Shown here: piece after piece, positions 21,336 through 33,178 of the stretch
How the letters are laid out: every line of letters begins with the position of its first letter
Position numbering within the stretch: the first letter of the stretch is position 1
Origin: Siphlonurus alternatus
Taxonomy: Eukaryota; Arthropoda; Insecta; Ephemeroptera; Siphlonuridae
Assembly (NCBI GenBank): GCA_949825025.1
Contig: OX463783.1
Span: forward strand, 29,719,154-29,783,153
Direction: 5' to 3'
DNA: 64,000 nt
Translations under genes and position numbers: made by a program
The notes under the pieces: model-generated
Seen by the model: the letters and a program-made list of their open reading frames with translations, nothing else
Told to the model about the DNA's origin: nothing
Database searches by the model: none

Positions 21336-22875
21336 GTTGTAAGTTAAGGCCTGTATGATCCCTTTATTAATGCATGTCTTTGCTTATAAAATATTTACAA
21401 TGCAGTAAGTATAATGGCGAAATCATCAATTAATCTGCAGTAATTTAAAATAAGGAGAATAATTTATGCTATATATATATATATATATACAGTATATATA
21501 TATATATATATATTTAGAAAAAAAAAGTGTAATTTCAATTCGGAATGTATAATTCCTTAAATAATTCCATCGTAATTCGTGTATATCAAAGAATAATTGT
21601 GATCGTTTCTCGTAAAATAAACAACGATAATTAGTTCGATAGATTTGCCAGTTTGTGTCTGAGGGCGTTAGGATTAGGAATGTCACTTATACAGTGTAGT
21701 ATAGTAGTGGGTGTATGGCTGACCGCGGTCTATTCTGAAAAACGATATCACTTCCTGTGACTCACTGCTGTGTCATTTGGTCGCAAGCAAGGATCATGAA
21801 AACATCGTTTTATTTCGTCGTAAATTTGTCATATATTTACTTGTCTTTATAACTGCGAAGTGCAAGTTAAATTATTTCATTTGGTTAATGTACTGTATTA
21901 TAGCGAATTGTTTTTTTTTTTTTTTAATTGGAGTGCAAAACATATATGGCTGTCTGTGCGTAGGCAATAAAAACTGTGGTAAGTGAATTGTTATTGTTCA
22001 AGTTTTTAATTTTATAATATTTTTATTATAATTTTGAATATATTTTTTATATTTATAACCTTTTTTTTAACGATACGTACAACACGTACAACATATCAAG
22101 CAATTTCTAGTTTCTAAGTCCCATTTGACCAGTTTGATGCAGATGCCCTGTTTGACTGTTATGGCTTTCAATGTTTTTCCATTTATAAAAAAAGTTTGTA
22201 AATTGCATATTTTTTTTAGTATTAAAACGAAGTTTTGTGTTTTATTTTTCGTTTTATTATGTTATTAGTTCTCATTTGAGAACTTTAATTATTGACTTTC
22301 GTCGTGTAAAATTTCGTGATTTGCTGTGTTATATATATTTTGGAGTTGCAGGCTAAAATATGTAGCATATTTTTGCCTCATTTTTTTTTTTTATATATGA
22401 TATATAATATATTTCTTACGTTTCCACGTCATCTTGAATTACCGCGTGTGACTTCAATAAAATATGCCATCTATTTAATAAATTTAATTCTTCCTCGCCA
22501 AAATCGTAATCTTTATTTTCTCGCGTTGCGTACTTTTATTTTTCCCCTTAAAAATTGGATTTTTACGTTATATCGAGGACTTCAGATTCCGAGGGACGAA
22601 AAAGTTATTATCTTTTACTGTACCTAGTTTTTCCTGTCCCACGCAATGTTCTTTTTGTCGGGACCGCAATCTCCTTAAAACAATATTGAATTTTACCTAA
22701 CAACAGGTTGCATAATGAGAGTTTTTAATAATGTATAATGTGCGCTTTTAATTGTATAAAATTCTTTATTTTCAATTGCAGTAATTTCCACTGTTTGAAA
22801 TGTTGCATTACAAATTTGAGTAGAGGACATTGGGTTATTTTTTGTCACTTTCTTAATAATTTTTGACATTATTTA
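21336..22875. other. AT-rich non-coding stretch
   Basis: Contains (TA)n at 21472-21513; open frames here are short and A/T-biased. No gene recognised. Confidence 0.35.
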
Positions 22876-22876
22876 A

Positions 22877-23352
22877 ATCAAGGGGAAAGACACTGTCACA
22901 TCACATGAAGTTTTTCCATTTCTTCCTATGTATCTTTCTTGCTTGTGTGTTTACTATTTTTACGACTATGAAATCACAGTGTTTTGTATAATACCATTTC
23001 AAAGATTTTTTACGTTTAAGAGAAAATAATACGCCCAATGCTAAAAAAAAATACCTCGCATGAAAATTATGAAAAAACTAAATAATATGTTCTCCTCTTC
23101 ATCCCCTATCAGTAGATAAAATATCAGGTGTACAAATTCGAGCTAATTTGGCTAAATTAACATAGAAATTCCATATTTTTTCATGGTTTTAATTTTAAAA
23201 ATGTCAATTTTAAAAATTCATAACTCCAAAACTAGCTCGAATTTGTATAATATACCTGATATTTTAGCTTCTGATGTAAAGGAGAACATTATCTAATTTT
23301 CAGGTGTTTCATTTTTTTTTTTTTTTTTTTAATATTAGGCGTGTTACTTTAA
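22877..23352. mobile_element. M2-related TTAA MITE with a flanking shared arm
   Basis: TTAA at 23016-23019 and 23349-23352 bound a 329-bp M2-like hairpin (ACGCCCAATGCTAAAA, ATCAGGTGTACAAATTCGAG). The 140 bp before it (22877-23015) recurs inverted at 24310-24478 and direct at 24871-25028. B2 copy 51463-51790. Confidence 0.6.
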
Positions 23353-24309
23353 CCATAAAAGGGTTGACATCATGACGTAACTCAAGGTCCTGTAAATTGA
23401 AAAAAAAAAAAAAAAAAAAATTGTCTATTACCCATACCTAGCTTTTCATTACTTTAATCTACACAAAAAATTTATATAATTAAATCGGGAGAACACTCTC
23501 TAATGTACGTGAAGTGAGCCCCCCAACTTTCAGCACTAATTCCAAAATTAGGTGCAGTAATAAGTGCTCAATTAGTGCTAATTAGTGCCGTATGACACAC
23601 ATCAGCCCTCCTCTAAACACAAGTTCAAATCAAATTTGAATGATGGGGGGCCCTCTTCAAGGCAGCCCCCCCACTTACAGTACTATATGATTCCAATTTT
23701 GGGTGCAATAATTAGTGCTCGATTAGTGCTATTTAGTACCGTAAAAAGTTTTGCTCCAGCTCAGTATCTTCAATTTCAAATAACATGAAACACATGAGAG
23801 CAGCGCTCCCCTCCTCCCCAAACCTGCAAGTTTTGCTGCAAGGATTCAAAAATTAAGTGAAATTAAAAGAACTCAATTAGTGCTGTATAATCCCAAAATT
23901 TCATTTATTTTAACTCGTAAATTATTTGCAATAATTCATGGTACAATGTATCATGGTGGGATGGAAATTCAAATCTATATTTGTTTCATTGGAAAATTGA
24001 AAGCTGCAACATTTATTTGTTTCACAGCTAATATTAACTAATACAATGGATTTTTTTTAATTGCCTATGTTTCTCTGGAAGGAAAGCTAAACATCCAACT
24101 TTTAATATAAAAAAAAAAAATAAATAAAAAATAAAATCTTTATTTTGAGTATTTTGTTACGTAACCCTATATATTACTTCATACATCTTGATTGAAAATA
24201 AAGAATAATTAACCTTGTAATTTATTAATTTTTTCATGCACATGCTAAGCTAAGTAGAGGAAAATATTAGTTAAAAAAAATTTATAGAGTGATAACGTTT
24301 TAATTCATA
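23353..24309. other. Non-coding stretch with AATTAGTGCT repeats
   Basis: Phrases such as CAATTAGTGCTAATTAGTGC recur at 23576-23590, 23700-23735 and 23874-23885, a short-period degenerate repeat. Unit B ends near 24280. No gene. Confidence 0.4.
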
Positions 24310-25028
24310 AACTGCGGGTTATTTCCTCTTAAACGCCAAAAATCTTTGAAATGGTATTACACAAAACACTGTGATTTTTATAGTCCTAAAAATAGTAAAC
24401 ACACAAGCAAGAAAGATACATACAGTATTAAGATATGGAAAAACTTCATGTGAAATCACAGTGTCTTTCCCCTTGATTTAAGGCAGAGTAAACGCCGAAC
24501 AGCTGTTCAGCGTACTCCCCTTTGATTAACATGTAAACCTTAGCAAATTCACAAAAATTCTGAAATTTTTTTAAGAGGCAGATATTACTGCCTAAAAGCT
24601 ATAGAAAAAGTTTCAAAACAATTTAACGAGCCGATTTTTTTTAATTTAAATTTTTTATTTTCAGCATAGAGCTTTCCCATGGAGAGACAAACTAAGAATT
24701 TAATTTAAAAAAAGCGGCTCGTTAAATTGTTTTGAAACTTTTTCTATGGCTTTTAGGCACTAATATTTTCCTCTCAAAAAAATTTCAGAATTTTTGTGAA
24801 TTTGCTAAGGTTTACATGTTAATCAAAGGGGAGTACGCCGAACAGCTGTTCGGCGTTTACTCTGCCTTAAATCAAGGGGGAAGACACTGTGACTTCACAT
24901 GAAGTTTTTCCATATCTTACTACTGTATGTATCTTTCTTGCTTGTGTGTTTACTATTTTTAGCACTATAAAAATCACAGTGTTTTGTGTAATACCACTAA
25001 TACCATTTCAAAGATTTTTGACGTTTAA
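24310..25028. mobile_element. Composite fold-back with nested M1 MITE
   Basis: Arms 24310-24477 and 24871-25024 are inverted repeats (AAACACACAAGCAAGAAAGA and its inverse). Between them a 385-bp M1 element (24482-24866) is flanked by TTAA at 24478-24481 and 24867-24870. Its ends read GGCAGAGTAAACGCCGAACA, a variant of the usual M1 end. Confidence 0.7.
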
Positions 25029-25298
25029 GAGGAAATAACACGCCCAATGTTTAAAAAAGATACCTCGCATGAAAATTATAACAAAATAAATAAATAATAT
25101 GTTCTCCTCTTCATCCCCTATATATATCAGTAGATAAAATATCAGGTGTACAAATTCGAGAAATTCCATATTTTTCCATGGTTTTAATTTTAAAAATGTC
25201 AATTTTAAAAATTCATAACTCCAAAACTAGCTCGAATTTGTATACCTGATATTTCAGCTACTGATTTAGAGGAGAACATTATATAATTTTCAGGTCGT

Positions 25299-25361
<63 letters not shown>

Positions 25362-25381
25362 TTAAGCGTGTTACTTTACCC
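25029..25381. mobile_element. M2-related TTAA MITE
   Basis: TTAA at 25025-25028 and 25382-25385; M2 landmarks AAAATATCAGGTGTACAAAT and AATTTGTATACCTGATATTT face each other. Contains a T-tract of about 57 bp at 25301-25358. Confidence 0.65.
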
Positions 25382-25552
25382 TTAAAAGAGTTAAAAGAGT
25401 TGACATAATGACATTAATGACGTAACTCAAGGTCCTGTAAAAAGATTAAAAAAAAACTTGTTTATTTATGCCCACACCTTTTCATTATTTTAGTCTACAC
25501 AAAATACAGTATTTAGAAAGAAACAAAGAACTTGGCTTAGATTTCAGCTTAA

Positions 25553-25890
25553 AGGTATACAGGCCTCAAATTACAAATTAGACAGACATTAAGTGTTGCT
25601 CAAGTTTATAATCAACATTCGTATTATTTTTACCTGCGCGCGGTGTGTCTGTGCGAAGTCGCGCTGTAAAGAAAGTCCTTGATGACGTCACAACTCACAG
25701 CTAGCACCGATTAGCATTGAGTTGTGACGTCATCAAGGACTTCGTGACGTCATCAAGGACTAAATTTCTTACTTTGAACTGCGACTTCGCACGGATGCAT
25801 CAAGCGTGGAAAAAAATGATGCGAATGTTGATTATATACTCTAAACCCACTTGGTGACTGTCTAATTTGTATTTTGAGGCCTGTATGCCT
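25553..25890. mobile_element. TTAA-flanked fold-back MITE with CRE octamers
   Basis: TTAA at 25549-25552 and 25891-25894. Ends AGGTATACAGGCCTCAAA and inverse. TGACGTCA occurs at 25683, 25725 and 25745 near the loop. 338 bp, no ORF; core unrelated to M1/M2. Confidence 0.75.
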
Positions 25891-26047
25891 TTAAAGAAAT
25901 GTATGTACAAGTATTTAGTAACAAATTTAAGTACTATGTAAATATAATATTGAAAATTTCTAGGCTAAAATCTATGAAGTGTCCTTTTTTTTAATTACTG
26001 TACCATTATTATTATTAACCTCTTATAATCTGTTGCATTGTTCACAG

Positions 26048-26338
26048 GTGTCCTTGGTACGCGGCGCACATGTCTTCACTCAGTGCTGCAGTTGCTGGAC
26101 TCTGCCCTCCCAGCGTCATCCAAAACTAATGGTCCCTTCACATCCGCCCCCAAACCAGAAGACGAGAAATTCCATACACTCAGAACCCACGTCTCATGGA
26201 GAGGTGCCTGGCCCTGCTGTACAAGCTGTGGTGTCAACCCAGAGTCAGCCAAGCCTACCTTCAGATACCTGAGGGCCTGCTCAGACTTCTTGGCCAGACA
26301 TGTGTCCTTTGTCAAGGGCACACTCTACACCAAGACAG
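26048..26338 (+). pseudogene. Nup205: Nup205 exon with two compensating frameshifts
   Basis: Acceptor TTCACAG, donor GTGAGA. It opens GVLGTRRTCLHSVLQLLDSA, matching NUP205 GVLGCPRTCLHAIL. The conserved core QNPRLMERCLALLYKLW is only in another frame (26181-26231). The original frame then returns with PTFRYLRACSDFL (NUP205: PTMRYLRTSQDFL). Total length, 291 nt, still agrees with the splice phases. Nup205 is a scaffold nucleoporin of the nuclear pore inner ring, a partner of Nup93. A protein from this exon would carry a scrambled stretch. Consensus errors in the assembly are an alternative cause. Confidence 0.85.
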
Positions 26339-27111
26339 GTGAGATGACTGGGAAGGAATTATTTGAGTTAGCTGAACTAATATTTACTATAGCTAGTATT
26401 AAATATTTGTGGGAATATATAGTTTGGAAATTCATAGCTCAGAACTGATTAGAAATACAATAGAGTAGTGGATGTTAATTATATACTGTAGCCTACATAA
26501 GAAATATCAAAGAGTTGTCTTCAATTGATCAATTTTCCAGTAATTAATGATCATTAAGTTTTTGTCAATGTATTGAACATCAATGGTAAGTATCCATCAG
26601 AAAAATTATATAGTCGCCATGTTCGTTTGCTAATTTTGACTCCTGCTACAACCACCGCGCATTGGCGCACAACCCTTCTGCGCACGTTTTTTCGGCTCGA
26701 AGTCAAAACACTACTACCGCGAAATTCTTTAGATGCTCTTTAATTAAACTGACCCAAGGCAAATAATAAAAATTTTAACGCAGAAAACGTAAAAGGTTAG
26801 TGCCAATACGTAATTTTAAATTTGCAAACATAACTTATTTAGAGGGTTAACAATAAGCGATCGAAAAATTGCTCCGTATAGGATCTTACGTGCGCCCAAT
26901 CTTTTTTTGCAAGTAAATGGGAGGACAAAGGATTGGTGATGTCATCATGGATGCTGACCATTTCACCCTAATTTTGTAGATTTTTTTACCCTTCTTTCCT
27001 AGGCCAAAGTATTATAAAAAATAGACAATTTTTTTTTTTTTTTTTTTTGTTTCAAGATTGTTTCTGATAAAACATAATAAAAGGTTCATTAAGGTGTTGT
27101 TCTCCTTACAG
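26339..27111. other. Nup205 intron
   Basis: AT-rich with a T-tract at 27031-27048; no other feature recognised. Confidence 0.45.
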
Positions 27112-27312
27112 CGTCTTCCCTCGCCTGCTGCTCGTGGCTGCTGCGCTGCGTGGCCATCGACATGAAACTGATAGCCAGCGACCGTCAGCGCTCTCCACTC
27201 CTGGCCCTCATGAGACCCCTGCTGGCCTTACCGACAGAACCAGAGGTCAACTTTGAGCTGTCTCGAATGAGACCAAGGGGCCCTGCCCTGCTCAGCTTCA
27301 GCACTCACAATG
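27112..27312 (+). CDS. Nup205: Nup205 exon (intact)
   Basis: 201 nt in phase with both neighbours (G+CG at the start, final G joins AT of the next exon to give Asp). It encodes ASSLACCSWLLRCVAIDMKL, then SDRQRSPLLALMRPLLALPT and ALLSFSTHN. This matches NUP205 MSWLMKTASIELRVTSLNRQRSHTQRLL... and GFLHFDTA in order. Alpha-helical solenoid segment. Confidence 0.88.
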
Positions 27313-27414
27313 GTAACTTTTGTGTGTTCATTTTTTTAGGTACATTATGTCATGCGAGTATTATGCTGACATGATAGCTGGACTAAACTGTGCATAATAA
27401 TTTTATAAGAATAG

Positions 27415-27585
27415 TACAGCAAAAATTTGTTATTACATAAAGTTACGGGACCCAGGAAATTAGGTTTGCCTTATATCGACTTTTTCCTATACCACGAAAT
27501 GCTAATTATGACCACAATATTCTTTATTCAATAACAAGTTTTACTTAACAACAAGTTACGTAATAATGAGTTTTTACTGCAGTTA
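27415..27585. mobile_element. Degenerate MITE (TIR ACTCGTTATTACGTAAC type)
   Basis: CAAAAATTTGTTATTACATAAAG at the left faces TTACGTAATAATGAGTTTTT at the right. Related to 3426-3620. Its right part also precedes the stray Nup205 exon in A1 and A2 (6711-6780). Confidence 0.45.
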
Positions 27586-27733
27586 TAGAAATGTTCAATT
27601 TTAATTGTGATTCAATTTTTGCTGTTTTATGTTAAGAAGGTAGCGTCTTTTTCTCAAACAGATTTGAGTGCTGCTATTATTAGCAACACCTCATTGTATT
27701 CAAGTGCTGAAAGAAAGTTTTTGATGTTGACAG

Positions 27734-27848
27734 ATCGGCCACTCCTAGTGCGTGAGCTGATTGCTCGATTGCTGCAAAACATGTCTTTGCAGAGCTGGCC
27801 GTGCCGGCTCCAAACTGGAAATTCTTTGACCACCACCAGGTGAAGATG
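27734..27848 (+). pseudogene. Nup205: Nup205 exon, frameshifted central copy
   Basis: Homologous to 6926-7038 but 115 nt instead of 113: AACATGTCTTTGCAGAGC replaces AACGTCTTCTCAGAGC. The frame therefore leaves the NUP205 sequence after RELIARLLQN, and SELAVPAPNWKFFD is not read. The acceptor (TTGACAG) and donor (GTGAGT) are intact. Confidence 0.85.
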
Positions 27849-28716
27849 GTGAGTAACTTTCAAATTTTAATTACATTTTACAAGGCAGGAGGAATTTAGA
27901 TTTTCATTGAAAGTAATATGATGATCAAAGCCTAGGCAACAAAACTAGCAACTGGAAGGGAAAAAAATGGGTAATATGTTATTAACAGGGCTATGCTATG
28001 TTATAAAAAGATTTTCAAGAGTGTACCACACCCACAAAAAACAAAACAAAAAATTGAGGACAGAAAAAAAAAACTTTTAGCCCTGTTATATAATTTGCAG
28101 TACCTAAAGTTAGGGTTATATAAACAAGTTTGTACTTTTGTATAATTTTAATATGTATACAACAGTGCTTCATAAAAAAGAAGGTAGGACTTACAGTCTT
28201 TCAAACCTTGGTTTACCCATCAAAAATACATAGTTCATGTATGACCTGTCAATCATCTGCATCAGCTGATAAAAATGGTAGCCAACATGAAAGATTATTC
28301 ATGGAGCTAGTGGATAGAAATTTTTAAATATTTTATGAAGATTTTCACATAAGTTTGGACAGATAAAATATTGCAAAGAAGTTTTAATAATTTAGCAATT
28401 ATAATGCAACAAGCATCGAGTGTTTTCTATTTATTTTCAGCTACTGTATTTTTCTAGTGTTAGAACTATTTTTTGTATTTTATTGGCAACATGGGGCGGA
28501 AGAATACAGATCACAGAAATCTACATTGTATTACTACGCCGGAGATGATTGACAGGGATAAACGAAGATTTGAAAGACTGTAGTATTGTTTCTATATGTT
28601 AAAATAAATATTAATTTTAGTAAACTTAGGCATTTTTTAAGTTTGTGAGTTGCAAATTAGGTAATGTTTTAAAATATGTTGTACTTTCTTAATGTATTTA
28701 TTGTTTTACTCTGCAG
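27849..28716. other. Nup205 intron
   Basis: The first part, to about 28138, is shared with the A units; after that it is unique and AT-rich. No other gene seen. Confidence 0.5.
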
Positions 28717-29042
28717 GTACTGAAGGAGTGTGAGTTTGGTGCCGATGTGGGTGGTGCTCGTGCCGGTCTGGTAGACATCTCGCGGTTGAACCAGAAGCTG
28801 CGGTCCGTGCTCAGTGACCCCAGCACCGCCAGTGCCCTGGGACAAAAGGATGTCATCGCAGCAGAACTGCTTGCTCTCAGGAGGTGCTACTGTACGCCAT
28901 GAAGCTGAACCACTTGAAGGGTGGGGTTGAGGCATGGCGTCAGCTAGTCATGGTACTGTTCTCCGTGGCTCCCGCCGACCTGATACCCCCCATCCATCGC
29001 CACTCACTTCTGCTGCTCATCATCAAATTGCTGCTCCAAAAG
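28717..29042 (+). pseudogene. Nup205: Nup205 exon with internal frameshift
   Basis: The first frame gives VLKECEFGADVGGARAGLVD and then SVLSDPSTASALGQKDVIAA, ELLALR. The protein continues only in a second frame from about 28881: EVLLYAMKLNHLKGGVEAWR, then QLVMVLFSVAPADLI, matching NUP205 ALESWRQLVEIILTACPQDLI. The exon is 326 nt although both flanking phases are 0, which confirms the shift. Acceptor CTCTGCAG, donor GTATGC. Confidence 0.88.
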
Positions 29043-29547
29043 GTATGCAACTATGATAAAGAGAGATTTATATATCTTTGTTTCAAGTAAAATTTTAACT
29101 TCTTTAGAAGATTGTTTGAAATTTAGAGCAAAATGTGTAAAATGTTGAGGATTTCTTTTTTACTGTATAGTATACTTTATATAAGTTGACGAAATGCATC
29201 ATTATATAGAATACTAAATTTTGAAATTTTTTATCAAAGCTCTTGAAAAGTCATAAAAACAATGTAATTAAAGTACATTAAAAAAAATGTTTAGAGGAAA
29301 TTTAAGTGATGATACAATTAAAAGTGCAAACTCTATTAAGTGATTATCGTACTGAAACTATGCTCTGTTGTATTTAGTAGTTCATCTTTGATGCTGAATA
29401 AATAAAAATCACTAAGCTTACACCCCAGCACATTTATTTATAGACTACAAAACATAAAAATAATATTAGGTTTTGTTTAATCCTCAATATCATCATTTAA
29501 ATGCAGTAGATTGCTATTTTGATGAAACGTTCTCTCTATTATCGCAG
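29043..29547. other. Nup205 intron
   Basis: AT-rich, nothing recognised. Confidence 0.5.
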
Positions 29548-29805
29548 ATGCAGGATCTTCGTCAGCCGGTGAGCTCCCAGGTGGCGACGCTGTGCTCGTC
29601 GGTTCTGCTGCTGCTTCTGCAGAGCCTGCGACAGTGTCACATGCAGGCCCGCACTAGACGCTCCCTCGGCAATGTCTCGGCCGAGTACAACACCTTGAGG
29701 GACGAGTCGAGCTCTCTGATCTCAGACCCCCTCGCTCTTAACATTGACGTACCCACCATCAAGGCAGTGCTGGCGGGGATATCGCAGTGGCTTCATATAC
29801 CTCTT
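29548..29805 (+). CDS. Nup205: Nup205 exon (intact), last one present
   Basis: 86 codons between ATCGCAG and GTGAGT: MQDLRQPVSSQVATLCSSVL, LLLLQSLRQCHMQARTRRSL, and ending TIKAVLAGISQWLHIPL. This corresponds to the NUP205 helices around PVVAGAVFTLTAHLSQ and LYIILKKLLDFIL. Similarity is weaker than in the earlier exons, but order and phase fit. The remaining third of Nup205 is missing; a LINE insertion and then dynein exons follow. Confidence 0.75.
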
Positions 29806-29931
29806 GTGAGTCAAAAGTGCAGCCTAAATATTTATATATATTTTTTTCATTTTTTAATCTTAGGGCATTCTGGAAAATATAAAATTGCAAAGTTATCAGG
29901 GAATTTGTAGCCCCTGGTCCTAATGGAATTT

Positions 29932-29935
<4 letters not shown>

Positions 29936-29976
<41 letters not shown>
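29936..29976. repeat. (TA)n microsatellite
   Basis: About 40 bp, directly abutting the LINE-like copy. Confidence 0.9.
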
Positions 29977-29981
<5 letters not shown>

Positions 29982-30835
29982 AGTCTTTTATTAAACACAG
30001 AAAGTGTACATATTAACAGCACTAGAAACATACATTATAGAAAAACATTACAATAGAACACATAAAACATACATACAAAACATATATAATAGTTACAGAA
30101 TAATAGAACAATAGAAAATGATAATAAAACAATATAAAATAAAATAACAGATGATACTAGCTAACAGCCTGTTACATCATAATAATAATATATCATATAT
30201 ATAATCACATATATTATATATATGATATATTATTATTATGATGTAACAGGCTGTTAGTATCATCTGTTATCTTATTTTATATTGTTTTATTATCATTTTC
30301 TATTGTTCTGTTATTCTGTAACTATTATATATGTTTTGTATGTATGTTTTATGTGTTCTATTGTAATGTTTTTCTATAATGTATGTTTCTAGTGCTGTTA
30401 ATATGTACACTTTCTGTGTTTAATAAAAGACTAATAATAATCACATATATAAAACAAAATATGACATAGAAAATAGATAGAATAAAAAAACTTATTGCTT
30501 CATTGCTATTCAAAATCTATAGACTATATGAAATCTCCCCTGGCATAATCGCTAATAGGCTTAATTCTAGATTTACAGATATTTAAATGATATTGGCTAC
30601 AATATTCATTACATAATTTACATACACAAGATTGTTCAGCTTTATGATAACCAGAAGATTTACAAATTAGATGGTGGAAGCCATGAACAGCCTGGCGAGT
30701 TAAAACATTTCTAACATTGGATCTATCCAATTGGGGCAGACACCAATATTTACATGTCATAGCATCAGTGCTGTAAAACTCAGGATTAATATCCTGAGCT
30801 TTTTGATTCCTGACAGCTATAAAATTGGAATATTG
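29977..30835 (-). mobile_element. LINE-like 3' fragment with internal 230-bp palindrome
   Basis: Same element as 13297-13925: the - strand ORF ends at 30524 with YARGDFI-stop, with the CX2CX7HX3C knuckle. Its 3' UTR (29977 to about 30205) is followed by an almost exact inverted copy (about 30214-30438), forming a large hairpin. Confidence 0.8.
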
Positions 30836-30854
30836 ATCTGTGTATATATATACA

Positions 30855-30980
30855 TAGATCGTATTTGTATACCTGATATTTTAACTACTGATAGGGGATG
30901 TAGAGGAGAACATTTTAAATTTTTTTCAGAATTTTTGTGTGAGGGACTTTTTTTAACATTGGTGGCGTTACCTTACCCTT
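30855..30980. mobile_element. Right half of an M2-type MITE
   Basis: TTTGTATACCTGATATTTTA, CTACTGATAGGGGATGTAGA, ending CCTTACCCTTAA. The left half is missing. Confidence 0.6.
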
Positions 30981-31528
30981 AACATTTTCACAGAAAAAAA
31001 AAAATGTTGATTTATTTTCTTATTTTTTAGTAAAATGTTGCTGTTGTTTTTTAATGAAACAAAGATTTAAGAATTTTTACTCCAGTTAAATAATTTTAAG
31101 CTATTATGTTGCAACAATGTTTTCCCCTAAAGATACATGAATTGTCAATTTTATTTTATTCTGATTTCTCTTCTCTTAACTGTAAATATTAGGATAGGAA
31201 TAACCAGCAGGGCCTTACCGATTAAAAAAGTCGCATTAGGTGAAAATCTTAAGCATAGTTAACTCAAAAATTAATTACATTGAGTAAATTTAGTAATGTG
31301 TGGCCACACAATTTTCCCTCTGACTTCTTCAATCAGTAAGGCCTCGTTGGCTATATCCTGTACTTGTATATCTCAAATTTAATGTTTTATTTTCCTTAAA
31401 AATCAGAATTAAATGTTAAGATGCTACCATATTTTTTCCAGATTTTTTCTTTATATCTATTGTAGATATTTTACTGGAAGAGTTATGAGGGCTTCAAGAA
31501 GTTACATCGTTAATTCTGGATCACTCAC
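30981..31528. other. Non-coding stretch between the Nup205 and dynein pieces
   Basis: AT-rich; no exon of either gene recognised. Confidence 0.4.
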
Positions 31529-31994
31529 AATGGGCTTACGGGGTGTCATTTTTTTACTGGCTCAATCAAAAGAGGAGGTCAAAAAATATCCCTTAGATTT
31601 TTTTGCGATTTTTTTAAGCACTGCATCATACCTGGAATGGAGATTAAAAATGTCCCTTGACCTGGAGGCTCCATCCGCAACGCCTATGACGTCATTACAT
31701 TCTTTGGGTTAACTATATAATGTTTCTAAACAAACACGTTGCTATGGAAACAAATGATTATTTTTAATAAACAAGCAACAATGTAATAATTTTTTACAAG
31801 TGTTATATAGTTGAATCAAAGAATGTAGTGACGTCATAGGCGTTGCGGATGGAGCCTCCAGGTTAAGAGACATTTTTAATTTCCATTCTAGGTATGATGC
31901 AGTGCTAAAAAAAATCGCCAAAAAATCGAAGGGTTATTTTTCGACCTCCTCTTTTGATTGAGCCAGTAAAAAAATGACACCCCGTAAGCCCATT
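31529..31994. mobile_element. Fold-back MITE, 466 bp, with CRE octamers
   Basis: Arms AATGGGCTTACGGGGTGTCA and inverse, continuous through GAGGAGGTC and GGAGGCTCCATCCGCAACGC. TGACGTCA at 31687 and 31829 in opposite arms. No ORF. Confidence 0.75.
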
Positions 31995-32205
31995 ACAAGT
32001 TACACAAACGAAATTGACTTCCTTTGTCAATTTTTTCTTAAAGACGACCTTGCTGTTTGTTCTTGAAGCCTCGAGCCGGCGCGGACGTTACCCTGCTCTG
32101 TTTGAGGGGACGGTCTTGAAATTTTAGAAAGTACCTCTCTTGAACAAGGGTGACGTTCGTGCAGTCCATTGTTTGGTGTCGCAGGCCCACTTTTCCCTCT
32201 CTGAG

Positions 32206-32297
32206 CACGTCCCGACATGTTCCAGATCGAGGACAAGCCCAACATCGTGCTGCTGGTCGCGGGACTACACAAGGAGGTGCAGAGCCTCATCGCTGAC
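32206..32297 (+). CDS. Dync1h1: Dynein heavy chain tail exon 1 of 3
   Basis: The frame ending at GTGAGT encodes FQIEDKPNIVLLVAGLHKEV and QSLIAD, a nearly invariant piece of the cytoplasmic dynein 1 heavy chain tail. Dynein 1 is the minus-end microtubule motor; the tail binds intermediate chains and the partner heavy chain. A TGA in frame at 32202 means the exon must begin after it; the AG at 32204-32205 is the likely acceptor. The ATG at 32217 is probably not a start. Confidence 0.85.
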
Positions 32298-32661
32298 GTG
32301 AGTCGTAATTAGATTATTGAACGATACTAGTCATAACTAGTTTTTCCAAATAAACAACAATCTCAGTTACTGTTATACGATTTAATACTTTCTACCAGAA
32401 GAAATGAAATGAAATAAATTTTAAAAATTTGAGAATGTTCATCTGTTGTGAAGATTTAAGCAAATACAATTTTGTTTTCTCAACAGCTACAAATTCAAGT
32501 CATTGATTTATTTGTTAAATGGAGACAGTAGCTCCATTTTTTATTTCTGTCCATAATTTATTTATTGATAAACTAATTCATTAGTTGCGTAGTTGCCAAA
32601 AGACTTACACCGGTCAGTGTGAAGTTAGATCTAACCGCCTCAATTGATGATTGTGCTGCAG
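32298..32661. other. Dynein intron
   Basis: AT-rich intron, acceptor GCTGCAG at its end. Nothing else recognised. Confidence 0.6.
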
Positions 32662-32925
32662 GGTATCGGGCTTGTCTGGGAGAGTTTCAAGCTGGACCGG
32701 TACGTGCAGAGGTTTGCGGAGGTGGTCTTCAGCTTCCAGGAGAAGGTGGAGGACCTTCTGGTGCACGAAGAACAGTTGGACGCAGACGTCCGCTCTCTGG
32801 ACACTTGTCCGTACTCGAGCAACACGTTCGCGGACATCCTCGCCAAGATCCAGCACGCCGTGGACGACCTCAGTCTGAAGCAGTACTCCAACCTGGCAAC
32901 GTGGGTGGCACGCCTTGATGAGGAG
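32662..32925 (+). CDS. Dync1h1: Dynein heavy chain tail exon 2 of 3
   Basis: 88 codons, [66 protein letters not shown], donor GTGATG. This is the helical-bundle tail of cytoplasmic dynein heavy chain (family: GIALVWESYKLDPYVQRL, YSNLPIWVNKLD). No lesion in this exon. The donor GTGATG is weaker than GTGAGT. Confidence 0.93.
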
Positions 32926-33178
32926 GTGATGCTCCTTTATTCAGAAATGTTATCTTGTTGATAATAAAAATAATCACTACCCCCATCCCACAAACATATG
33001 TCTGACTTATGATTGCTATCTTCCTAAAATTGTGAAAATCTTGAACCAGCTTTGTAAGTTTATGAAGTTCTGTCAATGCAGACTTACGAATTTAGTAAAA
33101 AAATAAAAATGCTGCTTAACTCTTAATTCCTTTATGTCCACAAAATTAAGTGTTGTAAACATGGAAGATGATTCGCAG

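Noticed and set aside
32614..32918. Alternative frames over dynein exon 2
   Set aside because: The +1 frame at 32662-32925 is the conserved dynein sequence; the others are shadows.
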